Below, in pieces: positions 24,500 through 34,980 of a DNA stretch of 64,000 nt. The DNA is from Homalodisca vitripennis. Lineage: Eukaryota; Arthropoda; Insecta; Hemiptera; Cicadellidae. The notes below the pieces were generated by a model. The model was not told the origin of the DNA. It worked only from the letters and a program-made list of their open reading frames with translations, and did no database searches. A program made the translations under genes and the position numbers. The DNA lies in NCBI RefSeq assembly GCF_021130785.1, contig NC_060212.1:148515501-148579500 (forward strand), written 5' to 3'. Within the stretch, counting starts at the first letter, position 1, and each line of letters begins with the position of its first letter.

Positions 24500-26960
24500 T
24501 AATAATAAATTGTTGTTTGATGGTGGTGTGTTTTGACATTGGATCCGCCAGACTGCGCCACGAACGACACGTAATACAAAGTGAACTGATACTTAACAGC
24601 TGTGAATATTTTCTTCAGCTGAAAGTTCATCAAAGAGGCAGAAAACATTTGTTTCACATTTAAAATTTAGAAAGTTAATATTTTAAATTTGTAAAGTGCT
24701 TGATCAGTAGTGTAATGCAGATTGCAAAGATGAAGTTTCACCAATTGTTCTACGTAAACATTATAGGCCTAATATTACAACACAGCCATAATGTTTTTCT
24801 ATTTTAATTCCAGGTTTTCCCGACATTTTGTGCTGCTATCAAATTTGTGTGTTGTTTTGTAACATTCTGTAATTATTGTGTGAGTGCTAATTGTTTATAA
24901 TACATTTAATAGAGATTGAAGATGTTTTTAAAGTGCATAAAAAACTATACTTATTTATTAAAGTTATTGAACTCATTTTGCACATTGAAGTGAGTATATT
25001 GGTCGCATACCTCAAATAACCTAAGTAGCATACAAATCAAAAGGTTGTGTTTCTATGTGTGAATATTGTTTAACAGTTTAGATAATCAAGTTTTAAACTA
25101 ATTGGATTTAAAATAATTTGTTGTAATTTACATTTTTTAATCTGCAGTCAGAATTGGTCACATAAGTTCCAATTAGGTAGCATATAAATCACATGTGTGA
25201 ATAACTACTTAAGTTTATTGCTAATAGTGTAGGAATTGGTTTGAAATTAAATTCTGTTGGCCAGTTCCGACATTATACTGTAATTTTAAAATACGAAATT
25301 TTATAACAAGTATATTTTTTTAAAATTTACAACTTAATTTATCGTCATGCTATTGAATGTACAATATTTTTTGTTAATCCTTCAGGAGTGTACAAAAAAC
25401 AAATAAGATGGTTTTTTTCCAATAGGGCTGAAGTATAATAAGTGGCCTCCATCACAATCGAATTATTGACATTTCTGAATAGCCTATCCAAACTACTATC
25501 CGAATTGGATTATAGTTATTTAAAGGCTGAAGTATAATAAGCAGCCACCATCACAATCGAATTATTGATATTTCTGAATAGCCTATCCAAACTACTGAAT
25601 TTCATTATAGTTTATTTATTCGGTCAAATTTAATTAAATTTTTAATTATAAATTGTTGTTGATGTTGGAGTGTTTTATATTGGATCCGACAGACTGTGCT
25701 ACGACACGTAATACAAAGTGAACTGATACTTAACAGCTGTGAATATTTTCAGCTGAAGTTCACCAAAGAGGCAGAAACATTTGTTTACATTTAGATTACG
25801 TTATTATGAAGTGCTTGATCAGTAGTCTAATGCAGATTTCAAAGTTAAAATTTTTCACCAGTTGTTCTATGTAAACATTATAATATTACAACACAGCCAT
25901 ACGTTTAATCAATTATAGTCTTGAAAGCATAGAGTAAGCATTAACATATAAAAATAACACCACTTCTTATTTCAATATATTCTGTACTCACTTTGGAGGA
26001 TAGAGATTATCCAGATATAAAATTGGAAGTTTTAGCTTTTAAGTGAAATTCTTAGTAAATTATTAAGTGGTTGATCTTGGAAGAATGCGCTAACGATCGG
26101 AGTTTCAAATGTTTTTTCTATTTGAATTCCAGGTTTTTCCCGACAGTTTGTTGCTGCTATCAATGTGTGTGTGTTGTTTTGTAAGGTTCATGTTTTCAAA
26201 AGTAAATACGGCAAATAACATTAAAATATAATAGAATAAAGTTATAAAAAGTGTACTACGTGGCTGCGTTATAAGTTTTATAAAGGCCAGCCAACAGGCA
26301 AAAGGAAGAAAATAAAAAATAAAACATTGTGTAATTATTGTGTGAGTGCTAAAATTGTAATAGTACATTAATAGAGATTATTGGTCGCATTACCTCAAAT
26401 AACCTAAGTAGCATACAAATCAAAAGGTTGTGTTTCTATGTTGTGAATAACTATTGTTGACATTTTAGATAATCAAGTTTTAAACTAATGGATTTCAAAT
26501 AATTTGTTGTAATTTACATTTTTAATCTGCAGTCAAAATTGGTCAGATAAGTTCAAATTAAGTAGCATACAAATCACATATGTGAATAACTATTGTTAAT
26601 AGTGTAGGAATTGGTTTTAAATTAAATTCTGTTGGCCAGTTCTGATACTATAGTGTAATTTTAAATAACTATAATGAAATTCGGTAGTTTAGATTAGGCT
26701 AATCAGGAATATCAATAGAGGTTATCCAGATATAAAATTGGAAGTTTTAGTAAAATACACTTTTAAACTGAAATTGGTAAATATTAAGTGTGCAGTGATT
26801 GATCAGTTAATTTTTGGTTTATAAATAAATTGTTTTTTTTATCTTGGTATGTTTTAAATTGGATCCAGCAGAATGCGCTAACGATCGCAGTTTCAAATGT
26901 TTTTCTATTTTAATTCCAGGTTTTCCCGACAGTTTGTGCTGCTATCAAATTTGTGTGTTG
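24500..26960 (+). repeat. Helitron internal modules, repeated
   Basis: A module containing TTGGATCCGNCAGACTG, ACACGTAATACAAAGTGAAC, CAAAGAGGCAGAAA and GTAATGCAGATT (or CTAATGCAGATT) occurs at about 24530-24790 and 25670-25910. A second module with CCAGGTTTTCCCGACA and TAATTATTGTGTGAGTGCTAA occurs at about 24810-24900, 26130-26360 and 26915-27000. A third, GTTGGCCAGTTC, occurs at 25258, 26630, 27080 and 28570. The 26.1 kb copy carries an insert of about 145 bases (near 26180-26325) absent from the others. This points to repeated rearrangement within the element. Confidence 0.7.
25427..25611 (-). repeat. Two Helitron minisatellite units, inverted
   Basis: Two adjacent copies of the unit found at 27.1-27.7 kb lie here in reverse orientation, each beginning GGCTGAAGTATAATAAG on the plus strand and containing TTTCTGAATAGCCTATCCAA. 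Confidence 0.75.
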
Positions 26961-27115
26961 TTTTTGTATCATCGTGTAATTATTGTGTGAGTGCTAATTG
27001 TAATATTAAATTAATAGAGAATCACATGTGTCAATAACTATTGTTTAATAATGTAGGAATTGGTTTTAAATAAAATTCTGTTGGCCAGTTCTGATACTAT
27101 ACTGTAATTTTAAAT

Positions 27116-27336
27116 ATCTATAATGAAATTCAGTAGTTTAGATAGGCTAATCAGAAATATCAATAATTCGATTGAGATGGTGGCTGCTTATTATACTTCA
27201 GCCTTTAAATAACTATAATATGGATCGTCATTTTAGTAGTTTAGATAGGCTATTCAGATATATCAATAATTTGAATGTAATGGTGGCCACTTATTGTACT
27301 TCAGACCTATAGGGAATACTTATTTAGTATATATAG

Positions 27337-27385
<49 letters not shown>

Positions 27386-27712
27386 TATATATATATGTGT
27401 ATTATATATACTTATTATATATATTAATACACATATTAAGTGTATTATATATATTATAAGTATATATATGTGTATTATATATACTTCAGCCTTTAAATAA
27501 CTATAATCTAATTCGGATCATCATTTTAGTAGTTTAGATAGGCTATTCAGAAATATCAATTCGATTGAGATGGTGGCCGCTTATTATACTTCTCCCTTTA
27601 AATAACTATAATCTAATTTGGATCGTCATTTTAGTACTTTAGATAGGCTATTCAGATATATCAATAATTCGATTGTGATGGTGGCCACTTATTGTACTTC
27701 AGACCTATAGGG
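27116..27712 (+). repeat. Helitron minisatellite, unit about 107 bases
   Basis: The unit runs from CTTTAAATAACTATAAT through AGTAGTTTAGATAGGCTA, TCAGAAATATCAATAATT and GATGGTGGCC to TTATTATACTTCAGC. Copies start at about 27116, 27203, 27488 and 27595, with two more at 28337-28530. They are interrupted at 27342-27484 by a (TA)n-rich expansion. Internal minisatellites are common in non-autonomous Helitrons. Confidence 0.75.
27342..27484. repeat. TA-rich microsatellite within the Helitron
   Basis: A pure (TA)n run at about 27342-27381 is followed by imperfect TGTATTATATATA and ATATACTTATTATA repeats, splitting a minisatellite unit. Confidence 0.85.
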
Positions 27713-27855
27713 AATACTTTATTTAGTATTTTAGGTACTGTAGTCTATGTTGTTATACATTTTTATCCAGAAGTTACTTAATTAAAATTACATATTGAAT
27801 AAGTTACTCATATTCATTGTGTACTATTATACAGAATTTTATTTTTTACAGAAAA

Positions 27856-27903
27856 ATGCCACGTCTTCGTGGAAGAGGACGAATAGTTATTCAAATCATG
27901 TGA
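27856..27903 (+). pseudogene. 15-codon frame, possible remnant of a Helitron ORF start
   Basis: A pyrimidine-rich acceptor-like TTTTTTACAG at 27842-27851 is followed by AAAA and an ATG opening a frame that reads MPRLRGRGR before running into inverted element sequence and a stop. The basic, glycine-arginine-rich start could be the beginning of a lost Helitron-encoded protein or a chance frame. The first bases also form a small hairpin (CCACG/CGTGG). Function is not established. Confidence 0.25.
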
Positions 27904-28335
27904 TTTATATGCTACTTAATTTGAACTTATGTGACCAAACTGTTAACAATAGTTAGTCACACATAGAAAAACCACCTTTTGATTTTTATGCTACTTAGGT
28001 TATGCGACCAATATACTCACTTCGTTCAATAAATTTTCAAAATTAGTTCAATAACTTCAATGAATGACTATAGTTTTTTATGTACTTCAAACGTCTTCAA
28101 TCTCTATTAATGTATTATTACAATTAGCACTCACACAATAATTACACAATGTTACAAAGCAACACACATATTTGATAGCAGCACAAACTGTCAGGAAAAC
28201 CTGGAATTCAAATAGAAAACATTTGAAACTGTGATCGTAGCGCATTCTGCTGGATACAATGTAAAACATTCCAAGATGGTCCACCCAATTAGGAGGAGTT
28301 CATCTCCATACACACGCACACAAGAAATATAAAGA
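27893..28335 (-). mobile_element. Inverted second Helitron 5' end
   Basis: Read on the minus strand from 28335, the sequence starts TCTTTATATTTCTTGTGTGC after an A, then continues through CTCCTCCTAATTGGGTGGACC, TCCAGCAGAATGCGC, CCAGGTTTTCCTGACAG and GTGAGTGCTAATTGTAAT. This is collinear with the plus-strand 5' part of the host Helitron. It lies inside the element, upstream of the only 3' end (28660), giving one right end and two convergent left ends. Confidence 0.75.
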
Positions 28336-28671
28336 TAATAAAATTCGGTAGTTTAGATAGGCTAATTAGAAATATCAATAATTTGATTGCGATGTTGGCC
28401 GCTTATTATAATTCAGCCTTTAAATAACTATAATCTAATTCAGTTTGTCATTTTAGTAGTTTAGATAGGCTATTCAGAAATATCTATAATTCGATTGTGA
28501 TGGTGGCCACTTATTATACTTCAGCCCTCTACGGAATACTTATTTAGTATTTTAGATAAATTAAATTCTGTTGGCCAGTTCCGATACTATACTGTAATTT
28601 TAATTAACTATAATTAAATTCTTATAACGTGTACAGGACAACGTCTGTCGGGTCTGCTAGTAGTTGTATAT

Positions 28672-28674
<3 letters not shown>

Positions 28675-28705
<31 letters not shown>
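28675..28705. repeat. (TA)n tract between Helitron and Penelope complex
   Basis: A TA run of about 30 bases. A comparable run at 34925-34976 bounds the other side of the Penelope complex, suggesting that the complex went into, or expanded, a TA tract. Confidence 0.9.
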
Positions 28706-28709
<4 letters not shown>

Positions 28710-28749
28710 TAATAAATCGTAAACTAAAACCCTTTTAAATTCTTTTATT

Positions 28750-28784
28750 TCAGACACGTGTTTTCGGTATAAACCATCTTCAGT
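28750..28784 (-). ncRNA. Hammerhead-ribozyme-like motif, copy A
   Basis: On the minus strand: a CTGAAGA box (fits the CUGANGA core), a short GGTTTATACC hairpin, GAAA, then the palindromic ACACGTGTC carrying the expected GTC cleavage triplet. This copy has one extra A in the GAAA box (GAAAA) compared with the other four, which may disable it. Hammerhead ribozymes are known from Penelope terminal repeats. Confidence 0.5.
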
Positions 28785-28941
28785 GTGAACATTAACCTCT
28801 AATTAAATTATAAACAAAACAAATAAATATACACCTGTCGACTATTTAAACAGATGTTAAACTTATATGACACAGTTGTAATTTTGATTAAGATTCTGTG
28901 TTTGATATTTTTTCAAAGATAGGATTTGTTTTATTTTTTAA

Positions 28942-30846
28942 ATTGCTATTTAATATGTTTGTGAGGATCTTTTTTATAATTTAGATAAATGTGTAATTCT
29001 TCTTTAGTGTTTAATTTTTCTCCTTTCCTTTCGATATCCAAAATTTCCATGTTCTTTTCAATATTTTTGTAGTTATGTCCAGTTTCTAATAAATGTTCAG
29101 CGAAATTTGATTTTATTGTAGACATGTTGTTTGTTTTCAAAGCTTGTATATGTTCTTTAAACCTTTTATTAAAATTTCTGCCAGTTTGTCCAATATAGTA
29201 GCTTTCACAGTCACTACAGTTAATTTTGTATACTCCACAATTGTTTGTATAAATCTTGTTTGTCATCTTTTTGGCTTATTTTGTTTTTCAATTAGTTTAA
29301 ACGTATTATTTCTTGTTTGGTAACTGATGGAAAATTTTGAATTTTTGAAAGGTTTTTTCGAACAGCTTTGTTTATTTTAGTATTGAAAGGTACACATATA
29401 TATTTCTGAATTTCATTATTATTAGGATTAGGTCGTATTGTATTGGTTTTATTGATTTTTCTTGTTTTTTTTCTGAATCATTTTGTCTACAATATGGGGT
29501 TGATATCCATTTTTGACAGCTAGATATTTTATGATTTCCATTTCCTTAGTTTTATTTTCATCACTCATTGGTATATTTAACATTCTGTTTATTCATTGAG
29601 TGAAATGCTGCTAATTTGTGTTTCCATGGATGGTTAGAGGTTGATGGTATTAGAAGATCTGTTTTGGGTTGTTTTTCTATAAATTTCAAATGAGTGGTTT
29701 CCATTAAGATTAGAAATGCTTATATCAAGAAAGTTAATTTTGACTTTTTGGATTTCTTTTGAAAACTTAATTGTTGGGGATATAGAATTGAGTAATGTTA
29801 AAAAAAACTGGTCTGCTTGCTTCTCATCTCCTTTGAAAAGACATAAGATATCGTCAACATATCTAAACCAGTAAATTATTTTATCTTTAAATGGATTAGT
29901 AACACTCATTATTTTGTTGTTTTCTAAATGTTGCATATATATATTTGCAAGAAGGCCTGAAAGAGGAGATCCCATTGCCAACCCATCTTCTTGTTTGTAA
30001 AAGTCCTTTTTGTATTGAAAATAATTTTGATTAACAGTAGACTTTGTCAATGATAAAATATCGTCAATTTCATTCATTTCAAGTTGACTGTATTTTATTA
30101 GATTATCTTTTAGAATTTGCATTGTTTCTTGTTTTGGAATGTTCGAGTACATGTTGTTAACATCAAAGGAAATGAAGAACGAGTTTAATGGAATTTGAAT
30201 GTCTTTAATTTGATTTGCCAGATTACTTGAATTTAATATACTGTAATTGTCTTCAAATTGCATGTTGGTTTTTATTTTGTTATTTAAAAATTTACATACC
30301 TTGTAAGTAGGAGCGTTACGAAAGTTGACTACTGGTCTAATTGGAATATCCGGTTTATGAGTCTTTGGTTGACCTTTTAGTGTAGGAGCTTTTGGATTTG
30401 TCATTTTGAGTTGGTATTTGCTCTGCTTTTGTTAAACTTTTGCATTTAGTTATTGTGGAATTTATAAGTTTTGTGTATTCTTGGGTTGGGTCCTTTTTTA
30501 ATTTTTTTAAGATTGTTGCTGTCAATGAATGTTTCAATCTTTTCTTGATATGTTTGGCTGTCGATAATTACTACTGTATTCCCTTTGTCGGCTTTTGATA
30601 TTATACAGTTATTATCTTTTAGTTTTCTTGAGATGGTCGATACTAATTTCATATCATTATTTGACGTTTTAATTAATTTGGGAATTTGTACTTTTAAATT
30701 ACTTTTGTTTAGTTCATGGACAAGATTATATCGGAAAGGTTCTTGGAGTTCTGAGTCTGTTTTCTTTATGGCTGTTTCTAAATTAATTAGGTCATCTTTG
30801 ATTATTGGTATTTTATGGTCCAGATTTATATTATATTTCAGGGATT
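28942..30846 (-). pseudogene. Penelope RT/GIY-YIG protein, copy A, truncated
   Basis: Read on the minus strand. Fragments at about 30446-30840 give the N-terminal part (ISKADKGNTVVIID block). 29634-30404 is the RT, with the family's GQPKTHKP motif, a SFDVNNMYSNIP motif A, GLAMGSPLSGLLANIYMQ and the catalytic WFRYVDDILCLF. 28946-29266 is the endonuclease, with GVYKINCSDC, then YYIGQTGRNFNKRFKEH, and a C-terminus ending DPHKHIK. Frame breaks lie near 30.49 kb, 29.6 kb (between RT and linker) and 29.3-29.47 kb. The 5' end is lost at about 30846, where copy B begins on the other strand. In life the protein would copy element RNA from a nick made by the endonuclease; this copy cannot. Confidence 0.85.
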
Positions 30847-30850
30847 ATTT

Positions 30851-32055
30851 TATGATATTTTATCATTGACAAAGTCTACTGTTAATCAAAATTATTTTCA
30901 ATACAAAAAGGAACTTTTACAAACAAGAAGATGGGTTGGCAATGGGATCTCCTCTTTCAGGCCTTCTTGCAAATATATATATGCAACATTTAGAAAACAA
31001 CAAAATAATGAGTGTTACTAATCCATTTAAAGATAAAATAATTTACTGGTTTAGATATGTTGACGATATCTTATGTCTTTTCAAAGGAGATGAGAAGCAA
31101 GCAGACCAGTTTTTAACATTACTCAATTCTATATCCCCAACAATTAAGTTTTCAAAAGAAATCCAAAAAGTCAAAATTAACTTTCTTGATATAAGCATTT
31201 CTAATCTTAATGGAAACCACTCATTTGAAATTTATAGAAAAACAACCCAAACAGATCTTCTAATACCATCAACCTCTAACCATCCATGGAAACACAAATT
31301 AGCAGCATTTCACTCAATGATAAACAGAATGTTAAATATACCAATGAGTGATGAAAATAAAACTAAGGAAATGGAAATCATAAAATATCTAGCTGTCAAA
31401 AATGGATATCAACCCCATATTGTAGACAAAATGATTCAGAAAAAAAACAAGAAAAATCAATAAAACCAATACAATACGACCTAATCCTAATAATAATGAA
31501 ATTCAGAAATATATATGTGTACCTTTCAATACTAAAATAAACAAAGCTGTTCGAAAAACCTTTCAAAATTCAAAATTTTCCATCAGTTACCAAACAAGAA
31601 AATAATACGTTTAAACTAATTGAAAACAAAATAAGCCAAAAAGATGACAAACAAGATTTATACAAACAATTTGGAGTATACAAAATTAAACTGTAGTGAC
31701 TGTGAAAGCTACTATATTGGACAAACTGGCAGAAATTTTAATAAAAGGTTTAAAGAACATATACAAGCTTGAAAACAAACAACATGTCTACAATAAAATC
31801 AAATTTCGCTGAATATTTATTAGAAACTGGACATAACTACAAAAATATTGAAAAGAACATGGAAATTTTGGATATCGAAAGGAAAGGAGAAAAATTAAAC
31901 ACTAAAGAAGAATTACACATTTATCTAAATTATAAAAAAGATCCTCACAACATATTAAATAGCAATTTAAAAAATAAAACAAATCCTATCTTTGAAAAAA
32001 ATATCAAACACAGAATCTTAATCAAAATTACAACTGTGTCATATAAGTTTAACAT
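30851..32055 (+). pseudogene. Penelope RT/GIY-YIG protein, copy B, 5'-truncated
   Basis: The copy begins within the RT, just before the ILSLTKSTVNQNYFQ segment, immediately after the head-to-head junction. 30936-31463 contains AMGSPLSGLLANIYMQ, the YVDD catalytic motif and the region after it, up to a stop at the poly-lysine codons. The endonuclease is at about 31660-32000 (YYIGQTGRNFNKRFKEH, ILDIERKGEKLNTKEELHIY). Frameshifts occur near 30.93 kb (extra bases in the FYKQEDG region), near 31.45 kb and near 31.77 kb (one base lost from the GCTTTGAAAAC seen in copy C). It is a dead 5' truncation that supplies the left pseudo-LTR for copy C. Confidence 0.85.
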
Positions 32056-32126
32056 CTGTTTAAATAGTCGACAGGTGTATATTTATTTGTTTTTGTTTAT
32101 AATTTAATTAGAGGTTAATGTTCACA

Positions 32127-32156
32127 CTGAAGATGGTTTATACCGAAACACGTGTC
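32127..32156 (+). ncRNA. Hammerhead-ribozyme-like motif, left pseudo-LTR
   Basis: CTGAAGA, the short hairpin GGTTTATACC, an intact GAAA box and ACACGTGTC ending at the putative GTC cleavage site (32154-32156). Stem III is a perfect palindrome, as in minimal hammerheads that act as dimers. Stem I (TTCA upstream, TGAA downstream) is short and needs a bulge. It lies in the left terminal repeat of copy C, where a ribozyme would define the RNA 5' end. Confidence 0.55.
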
Positions 32157-32248
32157 TGAAATAAAAGAATTTAAAAGGGTTTTAGTTAACGATTTATTAT
32201 TCTAACATAAAGATAACCCTATAATGTGGAGTTCATAATATAACAGAT

Positions 32249-34709
32249 ATGACTAACAACCAATCCATTGTCCACAAATACAAATACCTCTCACTTAAGT
32301 TGGCAAAGGTAAAGAGAAGATATCCAGTTTAATAAGATATGCCTGAGTGAAAATATTATTCCCAAATTATGTTCAATTAAAAACTAAATCTACATCAAGA
32401 GCTGCGCTAAAAGCATTAAAAAGAGGGAAAATAATATGGATAAAAGAAGAAATTAACAGTTTATATGCAAAAAATGAATCTAATAGTCAGATCAATTGAA
32501 GATATTAAAACAGAAATCAAATTAACGTTTTCACCAAGAGAGCATTGAAGAAATTGATATTAATACACAGCAATGGATCAAACCTATTATTTTAAAGAAA
32601 AAACAGGTTCATCTTAATAAGATTAATAAATTGATTAACTTACAGGAAGAAAATAATTCAAAACACTATACATTGGATGATAATCCAGATTTCTGCCCAA
32701 GAATAAAAAAACTTATCATCTATTCAATTTAATGATGATGAGATGGCACTATTAGATAAATCCCTCAAATATAATATAAATCTGGACCATAAAATACCAA
32801 TAATCAAAGATGACCTAATTAATTTAGAAACAGCCATAAAGAAAACAGACTCAGAACTCCAAGAACCTTTCCGATATAATCTTGTCCATGAACTAAACAA
32901 AAGTAATTTAAAAGTACAAATTCCCAAATTAATTAAAACGTCAAATAATGATATGAAATTAGTATCGACCATCTCAAGAAAACTAAAAGATAATAACTGT
33001 ATAATATCAAAAGCCGACAAAGGGAATACAGTAGTAATTATCGACAGCCAAACATATCAAGAAAAGATTGAAACATTCATTGACAGCAACAATCTTAAAA
33101 AATTAAAAAAGGACCCAACCCAAGAATACACAAAAACTTATAAATTCCACAATAACTAAATGCAAAAGTTTAACAAAAGCAGAGCAATACCAACTCAAAA
33201 TGACAAATCCAAAAGCTCCTACACTAAAAGGTCAACCAAAGACTCATAAACCGGATATTCCAATTAGACCAGTAGTCAACTTTCGTAACGCTCCTACTTA
33301 CAAGGTATGTAAATTTTTAAATAACAAAATAAAAACCAACATGCAATTTGAAGACAATTACAGTATATTAAATTCAAGTAATCTGGCAAATCAAATTAAA
33401 GACATTCAAATTCCATTAAACTCGTTCTTCATTTCCTTTGATGTTAACAACATGTACTCGAACATTCCAAAACAAGAAACAATGCAAATTCTAAAAGATA
33501 ATCTAATAAAATACAGTCAACTTGAAATGAATGAAATTGACGATATTTTATCATTGACAAAGTCTACTGTTAATCAAAATTATTTTCAATACAAAAAGGA
33601 CTTTTACAAACAAGAAGATGGGTTGGCAATGGGATCTCCTCTTTCAGGCCTTCTTGCAAATATATATAAGCAACATTTAGAAAACAACAAAATAATGAGT
33701 GTTACTAATCCATTTAAAGATAAAATAATTTACTGGTTTAGATATGTTGACGATATCTTATGTCTTTTCAAAGGAGATGAGAAGCAAGCAGACCAGTTTT
33801 TAACATTACTCAATTCTATATCCCCAACAATTAAGTTTTCAAAAGAAATCCAAAAAGTCAAAATTAACTTTCTTGATATAAGCATTTCTAATCTTAATGG
33901 AAACCACTCATTTGAAATTTATAGAAAAACAACCCAAACAGATCTTCTAATACCATCAACCTCTAACCATCCATGGAAACACAAATTTAGCAGCATTTCA
34001 CTCAATGATAAACAGAATGTTTAATATACCAATGAGTGATGAAAATAAAACTAAGGAAATGGAAATCATAAAATATCTAGCTGTCAAAAATGGATATCAA
34101 CCCCATATTGTAGACAAAATGATTCAGAAAAAAAACAAGAAAAATCAATAAAACCAATACAATACGACCTAATCCTAATAATAATGAAATTCAGAAATAT
34201 ATATGTGTACCTTTCAATACTAAAATAAACAAAGCTGTTCGAAAAACCTTTCAAAATTCAAAATTTTCCATCAGTTACCAAAACAAGAAATAATACGTTT
34301 AAACTAATTGAAAACAAAATAAGCCAAAAAGATGACAAACAAGATTTATACAAACAATGTGGAGTATACAAAATTAACTGTAGTGACTGTGAAAGCTACT
34401 ATATTGGACAAACTGGCAGAAATTTTAATAAAAGGTTTAAAGAACATATACAAGCTTTGAAAACAAACAACATGTCTACAATAAAATCAAATTTCGCTGA
34501 ACATTTATTAGAAAACTGGACATAACTACAAAAATATTGAAAAGAACATGGAAATTTTGGATATCGAAAGGAAAGGAGAAAAATTAAACACTAAAGAAGA
34601 ATTACACATTTATCTAAATTATAAAAAAGATCCTCACAACATATTAAATAGCAATTTAAAAAATAAAACAAATCCTATCTTTGAAAAAATATCAAACACA
34701 GAATCTTAA
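32249..34709 (+). pseudogene. Nearly full-length Penelope polyprotein, copy C, frameshifted
   Basis: This is the only copy with the N-terminal region. An ATG at 32249 opens the first frame, soon broken. The conserved WIKEEINSLYAK segment lies at about 32439-32475. 32743-33159 holds the pre-RT region (ISKADKGNTVVIID). 33200-34024 is the RT core with GQPKTHKPDIPIRPVVN, SFDVNNMYSNIP and FRYVDDILCLF, so the catalytic Asp residues are intact. About 34320-34640 is the GIY-YIG endonuclease with GVYKINCSDC, YYIGQTG and the conserved Arg in GRNFNKRF. The end reads NPIFEKISNTES. Indels are visible by comparison with A and B: five A in place of four near 33131, one extra T near 33986 and an extra A near 34512. 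Several stops also interrupt 32.33-32.73 kb. The size, about 2.4 kb of coding sequence, fits an EN-positive Penelope element. Confidence 0.88.
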
Positions 34710-34814
34710 TCAAAATTACAACTGTGTCATATAAGTTTAACATCTGTTTAAATAGTCGACAGGTGTATATTTATTTGTTTTTATTTATAATTTAATTAGA
34801 GGTTAATGTTCACA

Positions 34815-34844
34815 CTGAAGATGGTTTATACCGAAACACGTGTC
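34815..34844 (+). ncRNA. Hammerhead-ribozyme-like motif, right pseudo-LTR
   Basis: Identical in its core to the motif at 32127-32156 (CTGAAGA, GGTTTATACC, GAAA, ACACGTGTC), at the matching place in the right terminal repeat of copy C. Confidence 0.55.
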
Positions 34845-34922
34845 TGAAATAAAAGAATTTAAAAGGGTTTTAGTTTACGATTTATTATTCTAACATAAAG
34901 ATAACCCTATAATGTGGAGTTC

Positions 34923-34924
<2 letters not shown>

Positions 34925-34976
<52 letters not shown>
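34925..34976. repeat. (TA)n tract at the right edge of the Penelope complex
   Basis: A pure TA run that begins immediately after the terminal word GAGTTCATAA of the right pseudo-LTR. Confidence 0.92.

Positions 34977-34980
<4 letters not shown>

Larger units (their letters stand above)
24337..28660 (+). mobile_element. Composite non-autonomous Helitron
   Basis: The left end begins TCTTTATATATATATATTTC after a host A, followed by CTCCTAAACGGGTGGACCGATTTTAATGAAAC, a signature of insect Helitron 5' ends (given here as the sequence reads at 24378-24418). The right end is GACAACGTCTGTCGGGTC followed by TGCTAG, with a host T after it, matching the CTAG-type Helitron 3' terminus. It therefore sits between A and T without a target duplication, as expected for rolling-circle insertion. 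No Rep nuclease or helicase is encoded. The interior is built from repeated modules, a 107-base minisatellite, a TA-rich expansion and an inverted second 5' end. Confidence 0.8.
28706..34924. mobile_element. Penelope-like element complex of three copies
   Basis: Copy A (minus, 28706 to about 30846) and copy B (plus, about 30851 to 32240) are 5'-truncated at different points and meet head to head. Copy B runs directly into the nearly complete copy C (plus, to 34924). The 3' end of B thus acts as the left pseudo-LTR of C and the 3' end of C as the right one, the usual Penelope organisation. All copies encode the Penelope-type reverse transcriptase followed by a GIY-YIG endonuclease. Nucleotide identity between copies appears very high, suggesting a recent common origin, yet each has frame-breaking indels. 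The TA tracts on both sides fit the AT-rich target preference of EN-positive Penelope elements. Confidence 0.9.

Noticed and set aside
24337..28660. CRISPR-like array from the spaced Helitron repeats
   Set aside because: Repeats are about 107 bases, contiguous and diverged; the context is a eukaryotic transposon with no short direct repeats or unique spacers.
30585..30869. Plus-strand open frame at 30.6-30.87 kb and its twin on the minus strand at 32724-33020
   Set aside because: Both are antisense shadows of the Penelope pre-RT region.
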